The notes under the pieces were generated by a model that saw only the letters and a program-made list of their open reading frames with translations, was not told the origin of the DNA and ran no database searches. Positions 17,817-28,603 of a DNA stretch of 64,000 nt are shown piece after piece. Position 1 is the first letter of the stretch. Each line of letters begins with the position of its first letter. The stretch comes from Pelagibius sp028280305. GTDB taxonomy: Bacteria > Pseudomonadota > Alphaproteobacteria > Kiloniellales > Kiloniellaceae. The position numbers were made by a program, and so were the translations under genes. The stretch lies in assembly GCF_965233615.1 (NCBI RefSeq), contig NZ_OZ247495.1; one strand, 5' to 3'.

Positions 17817-17931
17817 AGAAGCAATGGATCAGGGCCCGCGCCAGGGCCCGCCTCGATCAGCCCTGCCCCATTCCTCTAAGCGTTCCGGCTTTCAGGAAAC
17901 CCGGTGCTCGCCCGAGGCGGATCGGACAGGT

Positions 17932-18150
17932 TCAGTTCAGGTACAGAACGTCGCTGTCGGGCTTCGGCATCTGCAGGATAACCGCTTCCGAGTTCCCACT
18001 CAGACGGCCGAGAAGCTCCTCTGTCTCCTTCGGGCAGGCATTGACGACGTCAAGGGCCAAGTCGCCGTTGGCGTTGACCCGCGCGAAAATTCCCGCTCTG
18101 AAGGCATCGACGATCCAACGGGCCGGATCGAAGCCTGAATGCAGTGTCAT
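17932..18150 (-). CDS. Small hypothetical protein
   Basis: A 72-residue protein (MTLHSGFDPARWIVDAFRAG...) starting at the ATG at 18150, where GAGGT lies 7 nt upstream. The frame is open to an earlier ATG at 18192, but that lacks a ribosome-binding site. It is compact, mixed alpha/beta in appearance, and has no recognised domain. It stands between convergent and divergent hypothetical genes. Coding potential is plausible but not certain. Confidence 0.45.
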   Translation of the reverse strand: MTLHSGFDPARWIVDAFRAGIFARVNANGDLALDVVNACPKETEELLGRLSGNSEAVILQMPKPDSDVLYLN

Positions 18151-18374
18151 TGCTTCAACCTCACTATGCTTGCGCACCCACACAGCCTGCACGTCTTCCT
18201 TTAAAGATCAGTTACCTAACGCTCAAAAGCTGAGCAGCTCCCGTCGACTTCGAGCTTCCAGTCTGCCCGCCAAAATCGCTGCTTTCTGTGGGATTCCGCA
18301 CCCTTTTTGGGTTGCGACAATCGAGCCTGCTTTAGACTCTTGCAGCCGGCCCTCTAAGAACCAATTCTCAACGC

Positions 18375-18659
18375 ATGGCTTCAAAACGACGCCCCAAGCC
18401 GAATCGGCCCCCTCTCCTGGCCCACGAGAAACAGGCTCTGGAGATGGTCTGGCGCCACCTGGCCGTTGGATTCCTGGCTGCTGCGGTGTTCTGCACGGCC
18501 ATCCTGGCCAGTGATCTGGCCGGATTGCGCGGGTTGATTTTCGGAAGCGATCAGCCCTGGTTGGGTTTGGGGCTGCTGTTCTTTGGCCTGTTTATTACCT
18601 TTGGCTCGGTTGCCCTCGGCATCAGCCTCATGACCCTGAGGAAAGACGATAAAGACTAG
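18375..18659 (+). CDS. Small membrane protein, two transmembrane segments
   Basis: A 94-residue protein. A basic N-terminus (ASKRRPKPNRP) precedes two hydrophobic helices (about residues 28-46 and 60-86), and the tail is charged (LRKDDKD). Unknown function. It ends 27 bp from the stop of the convergent histidine kinase. Confidence 0.6.
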   Translation: MASKRRPKPNRPPLLAHEKQALEMVWRHLAVGFLAAAVFCTAILASDLAGLRGLIFGSDQPWLGLGLLFFGLFITFGSVALGISLMTLRKDDKD

Positions 18660-18685
18660 CGCGCAGCCCTGAGGGCAAGCGTTCG

Positions 18686-19780
18686 TCAGGCTAAAGCACC
18701 AAGCTCCTTTGGCCGCCGAGCCGCCCAAACCGATCGTGCCGCCGGGAATGTCACCGTAACAGTTGTTCCCTGCCCCGGATCACTTGCCAGGGCCACTGTG
18801 CCGCCATGCAGCTCAGTGAGGGCCAGCGCGAGCGGCAAGCCCAGTCCGGTTCCCGGCCGGCTGCGCTTGTAGGCATTTTCAATCTGCCGGAAAGGCTTGA
18901 TGGCAATAGCGATCTCATCAGCCGTCATGCCCACACCGGTGTCTTGGATGGCAATCCGGAGGCCCCTTTCAGGCCCAACATCCATCGAGACGGTCACCTT
19001 GCCGCCGGGCTTGCTGAACTTGACGGCGTTGGACACTAGGTTGATGACGATCTGCTTTAGGAGGCGCGGATCACCATGAAAATCCGGCAACCCGTCGGTT
19101 TCCTGAAGCTCTACGTCGATGGCCGTCGACGTCGACTGCATCGATACCAGACGTATGGCGGCCTGGATGCTGTCCCTTGGCGTAAAGGTCTCTTCCACCA
19201 GCTCCGCCTGGCCGGATTCGATCTTCGAGAGGTCCAGAATCTCATTGATGATGCCGAGAAGGTGTTTGCCGGACTCGCAGATGTGCGTCGCGTATTCCTG
19301 ATACTTCGGGTTACCCATCGGGCCATCAACCTGGTTCACGATCACTTCGGAAAACCCGATGATTGCGTTCAAGGGCGTGCGCAGTTCATGGCTGATGTTC
19401 GCCAGAAATTCGGACTTCGTGCGATCTGCCAGCTCGGCTTCCTGCTTGGCCGAAATCAGACTCCGCTCGGCTGCCCGGCGCTTTCTCAAAGACGCCCTCA
19501 ACCGCGTCATGATGCGGCGGCTGCGCCGGAACTCCTTTGCCAGGGCGCACCAACGCCGCCAGGAGAACCAGAGGAATGCGATGGCCGCAATCCCAAGCGC
19601 CAGCGGCAACTCATCCAGTTCCATATCCTCGTGCTGATCGGCCCAGGCCTCCCAGGCCTCCGCCAGGTCAAATTCCTGGAAGACGGCGAAGGCCACGACC
19701 ACCGACCCCAGCGCGATGGCCAGATCAATGACCGCCGTTCTGTTGCTGGTTCCCGAAGTCCACCTGAGGATCTTCTTCAA
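18686..19780 (-). CDS. Orphan sensor histidine kinase
   Basis: A 364-residue membrane kinase. Two hydrophobic segments (about residues 16-38 and 60-74) flank a short acidic periplasmic loop (AEAWEAWADQHEDMELDEL). The HisKA dimerisation domain follows with the H-box NISHELRTPLNAIIGFSE. The HATPase domain has an N-box (NLVSNAVKFS), G1 (DTGVGM) and G2 (GTGLGLPL). All catalytic boxes are present. The sensory region is too small for a standard ligand-binding domain. No response regulator lies nearby. The start is a TTG at 19780 with AAGG about 8 nt upstream. No better in-frame start is seen. Confidence 0.88.
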   Translation of the reverse strand: MKKILRWTSGTSNRTAVIDLAIALGSVVVAFAVFQEFDLAEAWEAWADQHEDMELDELPLALGIAAIAFLWFSWRRWCALAKEFRRSRRIMTRLRASLRKRRAAERSLISAKQEAELADRTKSEFLANISHELRTPLNAIIGFSEVIVNQVDGPMGNPKYQEYATHICESGKHLLGIINEILDLSKIESGQAELVEETFTPRDSIQAAIRLVSMQSTSTAIDVELQETDGLPDFHGDPRLLKQIVINLVSNAVKFSKPGGKVTVSMDVGPERGLRIAIQDTGVGMTADEIAIAIKPFRQIENAYKRSRPGTGLGLPLALALTELHGGTVALASDPGQGTTVTVTFPAARSVWAARRPKELGALA

Positions 19781-20062
19781 AGCAGAGCCTTTTCTGCGCG
19801 ACCGCGTTGCCGGTGCGAGAAGTGTTGATTGAAAGACCCTGCTTAAAGGATTGTAGTTAAACCACTATTAATAATTATGCGTATTTTGATAATCATTTCG
19901 ATGATTCACTTAAAGCGATCTCCGGCAAGAAAATCTAAACCAGAACGCGCCACAATCATCGTGAACAAGAAAACATACGGCGAAACTTCCTATCCCAGGT
20001 TGGGCCGCAGCCCATCGCGAAGTCCTGATGGAGTCGCCGGGCAACAGTTTCGGGAGTTCACA

Positions 20063-20263
20063 ATGGCGAACCACATGATGTTCTGGCGTTCTGCGGGTCT
20101 GGACGAAGCGATTCGATCCAACCTCTCTCCTGTCGCCAAAAACCGGCAGTTCCGAAAGGCGTCCTGGATCCGTCATACTGCGGCTGAAACAGCAGCCTTC
20201 GAGCGCAGCCTGACAAAGCCCGGCACATCGCCCTGGCAGAAGGTGCGGCTGCCTCTTCACTGA
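20063..20263 (+). CDS. Possible small protein, unknown function
   Basis: A 66-residue frame starting at an ATG with GGGAG 7 nt upstream. The product (MANHMMFWRSAGLDEAIRSN...) is basic, with no recognised domain and no signal peptide. The frame is open further upstream, but the ribosome-binding site favours this start. It lies in the otherwise gene-poor stretch between the histidine kinase and tRNA-Lys. Its stop codon falls in the first unit of a short tandem repeat. Confidence 0.35.
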   Translation: MANHMMFWRSAGLDEAIRSNLSPVAKNRQFRKASWIRHTAAETAAFERSLTKPGTSPWQKVRLPLH

Positions 20264-20300
20264 CAGGTCCGGACTGACAGGGCCGGACTGACGGGCCGGA
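20260..20300. repeat. Short tandem repeat, three units of 13-14 bp
   Basis: CTGACAGGTCCGGA, CTGACAGGGCCGGA and CTGACGGGCCGGA follow one another directly. The first unit overlaps the stop codon of the preceding small frame. Confidence 0.7.
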
Positions 20301-20359
20301 AAGCCGGATCGGCGGCGGACACCGCCGGCTTTTGCCGGGCATCGGTTACTGTGGAGAAA

Positions 20360-20435
20360 TGGTGAGCCCGCCAGGGATCGAACCTGGGACAACCTGATTA
20401 AAAGTCAGGTGCTCTACCAACTGAGCTACGGGCCC
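20360..20435 (-). tRNA. tRNA-Lys (anticodon TTT)
   Basis: On the minus strand the acceptor GGGCCCG pairs with CGGGCTC (one G-T), followed by discriminator A and an encoded CCA. The anticodon loop CTTTTAA gives TTT. D- and T-arms are standard (GTTCGATCCC). Confidence 0.96.
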
Positions 20436-20510
20436 CCCAAGGGGATTTGCGGCATCTGAGGGACTCGGGCCAACATTCTGCGGCCCCTGCCCCTCCGACG
20501 CGGCGCGCGC

Positions 20511-20539
20511 ACAATAGTGCCGGCCCCCGGTCCGGTCAA
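20511..20539 (-). promoter_or_regulatory. Candidate promoter for tRNA-Lys
   Basis: On the minus strand TTGACC and TATTGT are separated by 17 bp, with the -10 about 75 bp before the tRNA 5' end. The rest of 20436-20636 holds nothing else I can support. Confidence 0.5.
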
Positions 20540-20636
20540 CCGGTGTGAACCCTAAAAAAGGACGTCCCGAAACCGCCGGAAACCCTGGCTGTTTCCTGTC
20601 CCGGCCGCGGCTTGCTGCAGCACCTGTTTGACCGGG

Positions 20637-21188
20637 CTATTGCTTGAAAGTCTGGAGCCTCTTGGCGGCCGCCTTGCCGTCTTCCTGTTCCAGGTGGAAG
20701 CGGTCGCGCAGACGGGCGGCAACATCGGCGCCGACAAAGCTGGAGATGTCGCCGCCCAGGCGGCCGATCTCCTTCACAAAGCGGGACGAAATGAACTGCT
20801 GTCGCTCCGACGCCATCAGGAACACCGTCTCGATGTCGGCGTCCAGGCGGGCATTCATGCTGGCCATCTGGAACTCATATTCGAAATCGGAAACCGCCCG
20901 CAGGCCGCGGACCAGTACGGAGCCGCCGACCTCCTGGCAGAAATGGATCAGAAGGTTGTCGAAGCTGCTCACCTGCACTTCGGCGCCATGGGTTTCCATC
21001 CGCCCGATCTCGTCGCGCACCATCTCGACCCGCTCGTCGATAGTGAAGAGCGGCCCCTTGCCGGCATTGCGGGCAACCGCAATCACCAGCCGGTCGACCA
21101 GCTTGCAGGCCCGGCCGATAATGTCCTGGTGTCCGTTGGTGATGGGATCGAAGGTGCCGGGATAGACACCGACCAGCGGCTCTCTCAT
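20637..21188 (-). CDS. coaD: Pantetheine-phosphate adenylyltransferase
   Basis: A 183-residue nucleotidyltransferase that joins 4'-phosphopantetheine and ATP to dephospho-CoA, the penultimate step of CoA synthesis. The N-terminal GTFDPITNGHQDII carries the TxGH nucleotide-binding motif. LVRGLRAVSDFEYEFQMA and ISSRFVKEI are family signatures. It is about 15-20 residues longer at the C-terminus than many homologues (Lys/Ala-rich tail). It lies 20 bp after gyrA, probably in one transcript. Confidence 0.95.
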   Translation of the reverse strand: MREPLVGVYPGTFDPITNGHQDIIGRACKLVDRLVIAVARNAGKGPLFTIDERVEMVRDEIGRMETHGAEVQVSSFDNLLIHFCQEVGGSVLVRGLRAVSDFEYEFQMASMNARLDADIETVFLMASERQQFISSRFVKEIGRLGGDISSFVGADVAARLRDRFHLEQEDGKAAAKRLQTFKQ

Positions 21189-21208
21189 GATCCTTCGATT
21201 TCCCCCAG

Positions 21209-23986
21209 CTAGGTTGCCCCGGGCCCTGCAGCCGGACCCGGTCCGCCCTCCCCGCCGGATACGGGATCGTCGGAAACGGTTTCGTCTTCGTCGTCCGTCT
21301 CTTCTTCCGGCAGGTGGGCCACGGAAACAATACGCTCACTTTCGTCGATGCGAAACAGCATGACGCCGCGGGTAGTGCGGCCGGCAATGCGGATGTCCTC
21401 GACCGGGCTGCGAATCAGCTTGCCACCGTCGGTCACCAGCATGATCTGGTCGCCGGGGCCGACCGGAAAGGCGGCGATCACCCCGGACTCCCGTCCGCCG
21501 TGACGGCTCAGGTCCATGTTGCCGATGCCGCGGCCGCCACGGCCCGTCAGGCGGTATTCGTAGGCCGAGGTGCGCTTGCCATAACCATCATCGGCAACCG
21601 AGAGAATGAACTGTTCGCTCTCCGCCAGTTCGCTGAGCCGGGCCTGGGACAATTCGATGCCATTGTCGGATACGCCGTCGCCATCGCCGTTCTCTCCGCG
21701 CCGCTTTGCCGAGGCGTAGCGCCGGTAGGCATCGCGCTCTTCGGTGCTCTCGGCTTCGCCCGAGCGCAGGATGGTCATGGAAATGACCTTGTCGCCCTTA
21801 CCCAGTTTGATACCGCGCACGCCGGTCGAGGTGCGGCCGGCAAAGACCCGGACGTCGGACACAGAAAAGCGGATGCAGCGCCCCCCGGCGGTGGCCAGCA
21901 GGATATCGTCATCCTGGGCACAGGGCCGCACGGCCACCAGTTCGCTGTCGCCGTCTTCCAGCTTCATGGCGATCTTGCCGTTGGCCATGACCCGCACGAA
22001 ATCCGACAGCTTGTTGCGCCGGACATTGCCGTCCGAGGTCGCGAAGACGACGTACATCTGGTCCCAGGTGGTCTCGTCCTCGGGCATCGGCATGAAGGTG
22101 GAAATCACCTCGCCCTCTGCCAGGGGCAGCAAGTTGATCAGCGCCTTGCCGCGCGCCTGGGGCGTGCCGACCGGCAGGCGGTAGACCTTCAGCTTGTACA
22201 CCATGCCGCGGGAGGAGAAGAACAGCACCGGCGTATGGGTGTTGCAGACGAAGACCTGGCTGACGAAATCCTCGTCGCGGGTCGCCATGCCGGCCCGGCC
22301 CTTGCCGCCGCGCCGCTGGGCGCGATAGGTCGACAGCGGCACCCGCTTGATGTAGCCGCCGTGACTGACTGTCACCACCATGTCTTCGCGCTGGATCAGA
22401 TCCTCGTCTTCCTGTTCGAAGCCGTGATCGGAGATCAGCGTCCGGCGCGGCGTGGCGAAACGCGCCTTCATGTCGTTGAACTCTTCGCGGAGGATCGACA
22501 GCAACTTCTCACGCGAAGAAAGGATTTCCAGGTATTCCTTTATTTCTGCAGCAATTTCCTGCAGCTCGGCGGCGATCTTCTCACGCTCCAGCCCGGTCAG
22601 GCGCTGCAGGCGCAGTTCCAGGATCGCCCGCGCCTGGGCCTCCGAAAGGCTGTAGCTGCCGTCTTCCTCAACCACCCGGCCCGGCTCGTCGATGAGCGCG
22701 ATCAGCGGCGCGACATCCTTGGCCGGCCAGCGCTGCGCCATCAGGCCCTCACGGGCCGCCACCGGGTCGGGCGCGGCGCGGATCAGGGCGATCACCGGAT
22801 CGATGTTGGCCACCGCGATGGCCAGACCAACCAAGAGGTGCGCACGATCGCGAGCCTTGCCGAGGCGGAAGGCCGTGCGCCGTGTCACCACCTCTTCGCG
22901 GAAATCGATGAAGGCGCCGATGATGGCCCGCAGGTCCAGGACCTCCGGCCGTCCGCCGTTCAGCGCCAGGATATTGCAGCCGAAAGAGCCCTGAAGCTGG
23001 GAATGGCGGAAAAGCTGATTCAGCACCACATCGGGCTCGGCATCGCGGCGCAGTTCGATGACCACGCGCAGCCCCTGACGGTCGCTCTCGTCACGCAGGT
23101 CGGCGATGCCCTCGATGGTCTTGGCGCGGACCAGCTCGGCGATCCGCTCCAGCATCCGCGCCTTGTTCACCTGAAAAGGCACCTCGCTGACGATAATCGC
23201 CATGCGGTCCTTGCGGATTTCCTCGATCTCGGTCTTGGCCCTGACGCGCAGGCTGCCGCGCCCGGTGTGATAGGCATCGCGGATGCCGGCACGGCCGAGA
23301 ATGATACCGCCGGTCGGGAAATCGGGGCCGGGAATGAATTCCATCAGCCCATCGATGGAGATATCCGGCTTGTCGATGTAGGCGAGGCAGCCGTCGATCA
23401 CCTCCCCCAGATTGTGGGGCGGAATGTTGGTCGCCATGCCCACGGCGATGCCGCCGGCGCCGTTGACCAGCAGATTGGGAAAGCGCGCCGGCAGGACCAC
23501 CGGCTCCTTGGTCGACTCATCGTAGTTGTCCTGGAAGTCGACGGTGTTCTCGTCGATATCGTCCAGCAGCGCGTCGCTGGCCACCCGCGTCAGCCGCGCC
23601 TCGGTATAGCGCATGGCCGCCGGCGGATCGCCGTCCATGGAGCCGAAATTGCCCTGCCCGTCGATGAGCTGCAGGCGCATGGAGAAATCCTGCGCCATCC
23701 GCACCATGGTGTCGTAGATCGCGGAATCGCCATGGGGGTGGTACTGACCCATGACATCACCAACGACGCGGGCCGACTTGCGGTACGGCCGGTTCCAGTC
23801 GTAGCCGGCTTCCTTCATGGCGTAGAGGATGCGCCGGTGCACCGGCTTCAGGCCGTCGCGGACATCCGGCAAGGCCCGCGCCACGATCACGCTCATGGCG
23901 TAGTCGAGGTACGAGCGTTTCATCTCGTCCTCGATGGTGACCGGTGTTATGTCGTGATCGAAACTCGGCTTAGACGGATCGGACAA
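21209..23986 (-). CDS. gyrA: DNA gyrase subunit A
   Basis: A 925-residue type IIA topoisomerase subunit that breaks and rejoins DNA with GyrB to introduce negative supercoils. The N-terminus (DEMKRSYLDYAMSVIVARAL), the catalytic tyrosine region (ARLTRVASDALLDD follows AMRYTEARLT) and the quinolone-resistance region GDSAIYDTMVRMAQ are clear. The serine and aspartate linked to quinolone resistance are wild type. The C-terminal beta-pinwheel repeats include the GyrA-box-like QRRGGKGR near residue 560. An acidic tail (EEETDDEDETVSDDP) closes the protein. Confidence 0.96.
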   Translation of the reverse strand: MSDPSKPSFDHDITPVTIEDEMKRSYLDYAMSVIVARALPDVRDGLKPVHRRILYAMKEAGYDWNRPYRKSARVVGDVMGQYHPHGDSAIYDTMVRMAQDFSMRLQLIDGQGNFGSMDGDPPAAMRYTEARLTRVASDALLDDIDENTVDFQDNYDESTKEPVVLPARFPNLLVNGAGGIAVGMATNIPPHNLGEVIDGCLAYIDKPDISIDGLMEFIPGPDFPTGGIILGRAGIRDAYHTGRGSLRVRAKTEIEEIRKDRMAIIVSEVPFQVNKARMLERIAELVRAKTIEGIADLRDESDRQGLRVVIELRRDAEPDVVLNQLFRHSQLQGSFGCNILALNGGRPEVLDLRAIIGAFIDFREEVVTRRTAFRLGKARDRAHLLVGLAIAVANIDPVIALIRAAPDPVAAREGLMAQRWPAKDVAPLIALIDEPGRVVEEDGSYSLSEAQARAILELRLQRLTGLEREKIAAELQEIAAEIKEYLEILSSREKLLSILREEFNDMKARFATPRRTLISDHGFEQEDEDLIQREDMVVTVSHGGYIKRVPLSTYRAQRRGGKGRAGMATRDEDFVSQVFVCNTHTPVLFFSSRGMVYKLKVYRLPVGTPQARGKALINLLPLAEGEVISTFMPMPEDETTWDQMYVVFATSDGNVRRNKLSDFVRVMANGKIAMKLEDGDSELVAVRPCAQDDDILLATAGGRCIRFSVSDVRVFAGRTSTGVRGIKLGKGDKVISMTILRSGEAESTEERDAYRRYASAKRRGENGDGDGVSDNGIELSQARLSELAESEQFILSVADDGYGKRTSAYEYRLTGRGGRGIGNMDLSRHGGRESGVIAAFPVGPGDQIMLVTDGGKLIRSPVEDIRIAGRTTRGVMLFRIDESERIVSVAHLPEEETDDEDETVSDDPVSGGEGGPGPAAGPGAT

Positions 23987-24440
23987 GAGAAAAGGCCTTA
24001 GACAACGAACCCAGAAGGAACCTGGAAGCAGGGCCCGGACCCAGCGCCCGAACCGGAGGAAAGACGGCCCGCCGGGGCCGGCAGAACCAGGAAATCATGC
24101 CAAATCGCCGAGGTTTCTCTGGTCCCGGAAGAGCGCCTGACCACTGGCCTTTCGACGCCCGGAAACTCCCCGCGATTCGTTGGATTGATTATAACAATCC
24201 CGTAAAAGAACGACAACTCCCGCGCCTGCGAAACGGGCGCCGTTTTTCCTTTTATTTCAGGATGTTAGAAATCCGTCGTCTGCACTTTGCCGGAGCCGCC
24301 GCGCAAGGCTTGCCATGGCGCGGGCCGAACCAACCTTGGGCTGTGTCCCGGCGGCCCGTTCACGCCAATATGGTTCGGCAAGAATCGTCGGCCCTCACAC
24401 CGAGAACCGGCGAAGTCCGGAAGTGTCAGCGGCGCCGCCC
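23987..24440. other. Gene-free region between gyrA and ssb
   Basis: About 450 bp with no coding frame I would support. It holds the gyrA promoter (24188-24216) and a leader of about 195 nt. A GCGCC...GGCGC hairpin followed by CGTTTTT occurs on the plus strand near 24231-24256, but no plus-strand gene precedes it. Confidence 0.5.
24188..24216 (-). promoter_or_regulatory. Promoter for gyrA-coaD
   Basis: On the minus strand TTGTCG is followed after exactly 17 bp by a perfect TATAAT. The transcription start would lie near 24181, about 195 nt upstream of the gyrA ATG. Confidence 0.6.
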
Positions 24441-24938
24441 TTAGAACGGGATTTCGTCGTCCAGATCGCCGGCCGGGCCCGAGCCGCCGCCGGACCCCCC
24501 GCCTGAGGAACCGCCGCCGAAGTCGCCGCCACCGCCGCTGTAGCCGCCCTGGTCGCCGCCGCCGAAGCCGCCGCCACCACCGTCCTGGCGGCCGTCCAGC
24601 ATGGTCAATTCGCCGCGGAAGCGCTGAAGCACCACCTCTGTCGTATAGCGATCCTGCCCGGATTGGTCGGTCCACTTGCGGGTTTGAAGTTGACCCTCGA
24701 TGTAGATCTTGGAGCCCTTGCGCAGGTACTTCTCGGCCACTTCGGAGAGCTTTTCGTTGAAGATCACGACCCGGTGCCACTCGGTGCGCTCGCGCCGCTC
24801 GCCCGAATTGCGGTCGCGCCAGGTCTCCGAGGTCGCAACCGAGAGATTGGCGATGCGGGTGCCGTCCTGGGTGCTGCGGATTTCCGGATCGCGCCCCAGG
24901 TTGCCGACCAAAATGACTTTGTTGACGCTCCCCGCCAT
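24441..24938 (-). CDS. ssb: Single-stranded DNA-binding protein
   Basis: A 165-residue SSB. The N-terminal OB fold (SVNKVILVGNLGRDPEIR, near residues 3-20) runs to about residue 110. A long glycine-rich linker follows, then the conserved acidic tip DDEIPF that binds partner proteins. The ATG at 24938 (MAGSVNKV) is the family start. An in-frame ATG five codons upstream is less likely. It is divergent from uvrA across a 231-bp gap. I looked for but did not see an alphaproteobacterial LexA box (GTTC-N7-GTTC) there. Confidence 0.95.
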   Translation of the reverse strand: MAGSVNKVILVGNLGRDPEIRSTQDGTRIANLSVATSETWRDRNSGERRERTEWHRVVIFNEKLSEVAEKYLRKGSKIYIEGQLQTRKWTDQSGQDRYTTEVVLQRFRGELTMLDGRQDGGGGGFGGGDQGGYSGGGGDFGGGSSGGGSGGGSGPAGDLDDEIPF

Positions 24939-25169
24939 AACGACCTTCTCCAAATTCTCAGGTTGATTTCAATAAGGGCGCCCGGCCAAGGGCCGTGAGA
25001 CTGTAGCGCGGCTGGCAGGTCTATGTCAGCAATGGCTTGTCCGCAAGGCCGCAATCGCGATCTGGGGCTCGATTTTCCCGGTCCCATCATCCATATTGCT
25101 CTCTGCCGGTCGTTTTCGACCAGGGTATCCAGACAACAACCCCCAGCCTCGAGAGGCCGTGCCGATTTG

Positions 25170-28057
<2,888 letters not shown>

Positions 28058-28061
<4 letters not shown>

Positions 28062-28555
28062 GCGAAGGCACCATAACCTGCCGGATAGCGACTGCAGCCG
28101 ATCATGCTGCCGTCGCCGAGCTGTTCTACCGCTGCGATCTGCATTACTGGGGCGACAAGGCCCCGACCGCTGAGGCCATGGCAGCGCACGTCCGCGATCA
28201 CGTGCTGACCGAGACGGCCAATGTGGAGATCGTTCTGGCGGAACGGGAGGGCGCCGCAATCGGCTTCGCCAGCTTTGCCGTGCTTTACCCGGCGCCGGAC
28301 CTGGGCGGCGCTCTTTTCCTGAAAGATCTCTTCACCCTTGAGGAAGCCCGCGGCAAAGGCGTCGGGCTCACCTTGATGCGTGAACTGGCCAGGATCGCGG
28401 TGGCGCGCGGCTGCGTGCGTTTCGATTGGACGGCGGAAGACTACAACCCCCGGGCCATGGAGTTCTACGAACGCATCGGTGCCCGGCGCGCGACTGAGAA
28501 GGTCTACTACCGCTTCGACGGTGACGCCCTGCGGCATTTCGCCGAAAAAGACTAG
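28058..28555 (+). CDS. GNAT family N-acetyltransferase
   Basis: A 165-residue acetyltransferase. The fold elements are clear: an N-terminal RIATAADHAAVAEL, beta4 LFLKDLFTLEEARGKGVG with the acetyl-CoA pyrophosphate-binding RGKGVG motif, and the C-terminal DWTAEDYNPRAMEFYERIGA. The acceptor substrate cannot be told from sequence. It overlaps the uvrA stop by 4 nt (ATGA), so it is translationally coupled to uvrA. Confidence 0.9.
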
Positions 28556-28603
28556 ACTTCCAGCCCCTTGCCAGCGGCGGCACCGCCCCGCACACTCCCC
28601 GTC

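Noticed and set aside
15233..20263. A defence island or novel multi-gene system among the small hypothetical genes
   Set aside because: The genes are on both strands, separately spaced, with no nuclease, helicase, ATPase or toxin-like motif, and no repeat array.
21314..24001. Very long open frame (895 codons) on the plus strand opposite gyrA
   Set aside because: It mirrors gyrA in a high-GC genome, its product is His/Arg/Asp-rich with no domain, and gyrA on the other strand is unmistakable. The same applies to long frames opposite the acyl-CoA synthetase (9-1058), mfd (7711-9795), uvrA (26133-28259) and secD (39572-41254).
24231..24256. Plus-strand terminator-like hairpin followed by CGTTTTT
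   Set aside because: No plus-strand gene ends nearby, and on the minus strand there is no T run, so a terminator role is not supported.
24097..24444. 115-codon open frame on the plus strand between gyrA and ssb
   Set aside because: No ribosome-binding site, Arg/Pro-rich composition typical of random GC-rich frames, and it crosses the gyrA promoter.
24939..25169. Possible LexA (SOS) box between ssb and uvrA
   Set aside because: I looked for GTTC-N7-GTTC and its complement and did not find a match. The GGTCG-TTTT-CGACC palindrome near 25108-25121 does not fit that motif.
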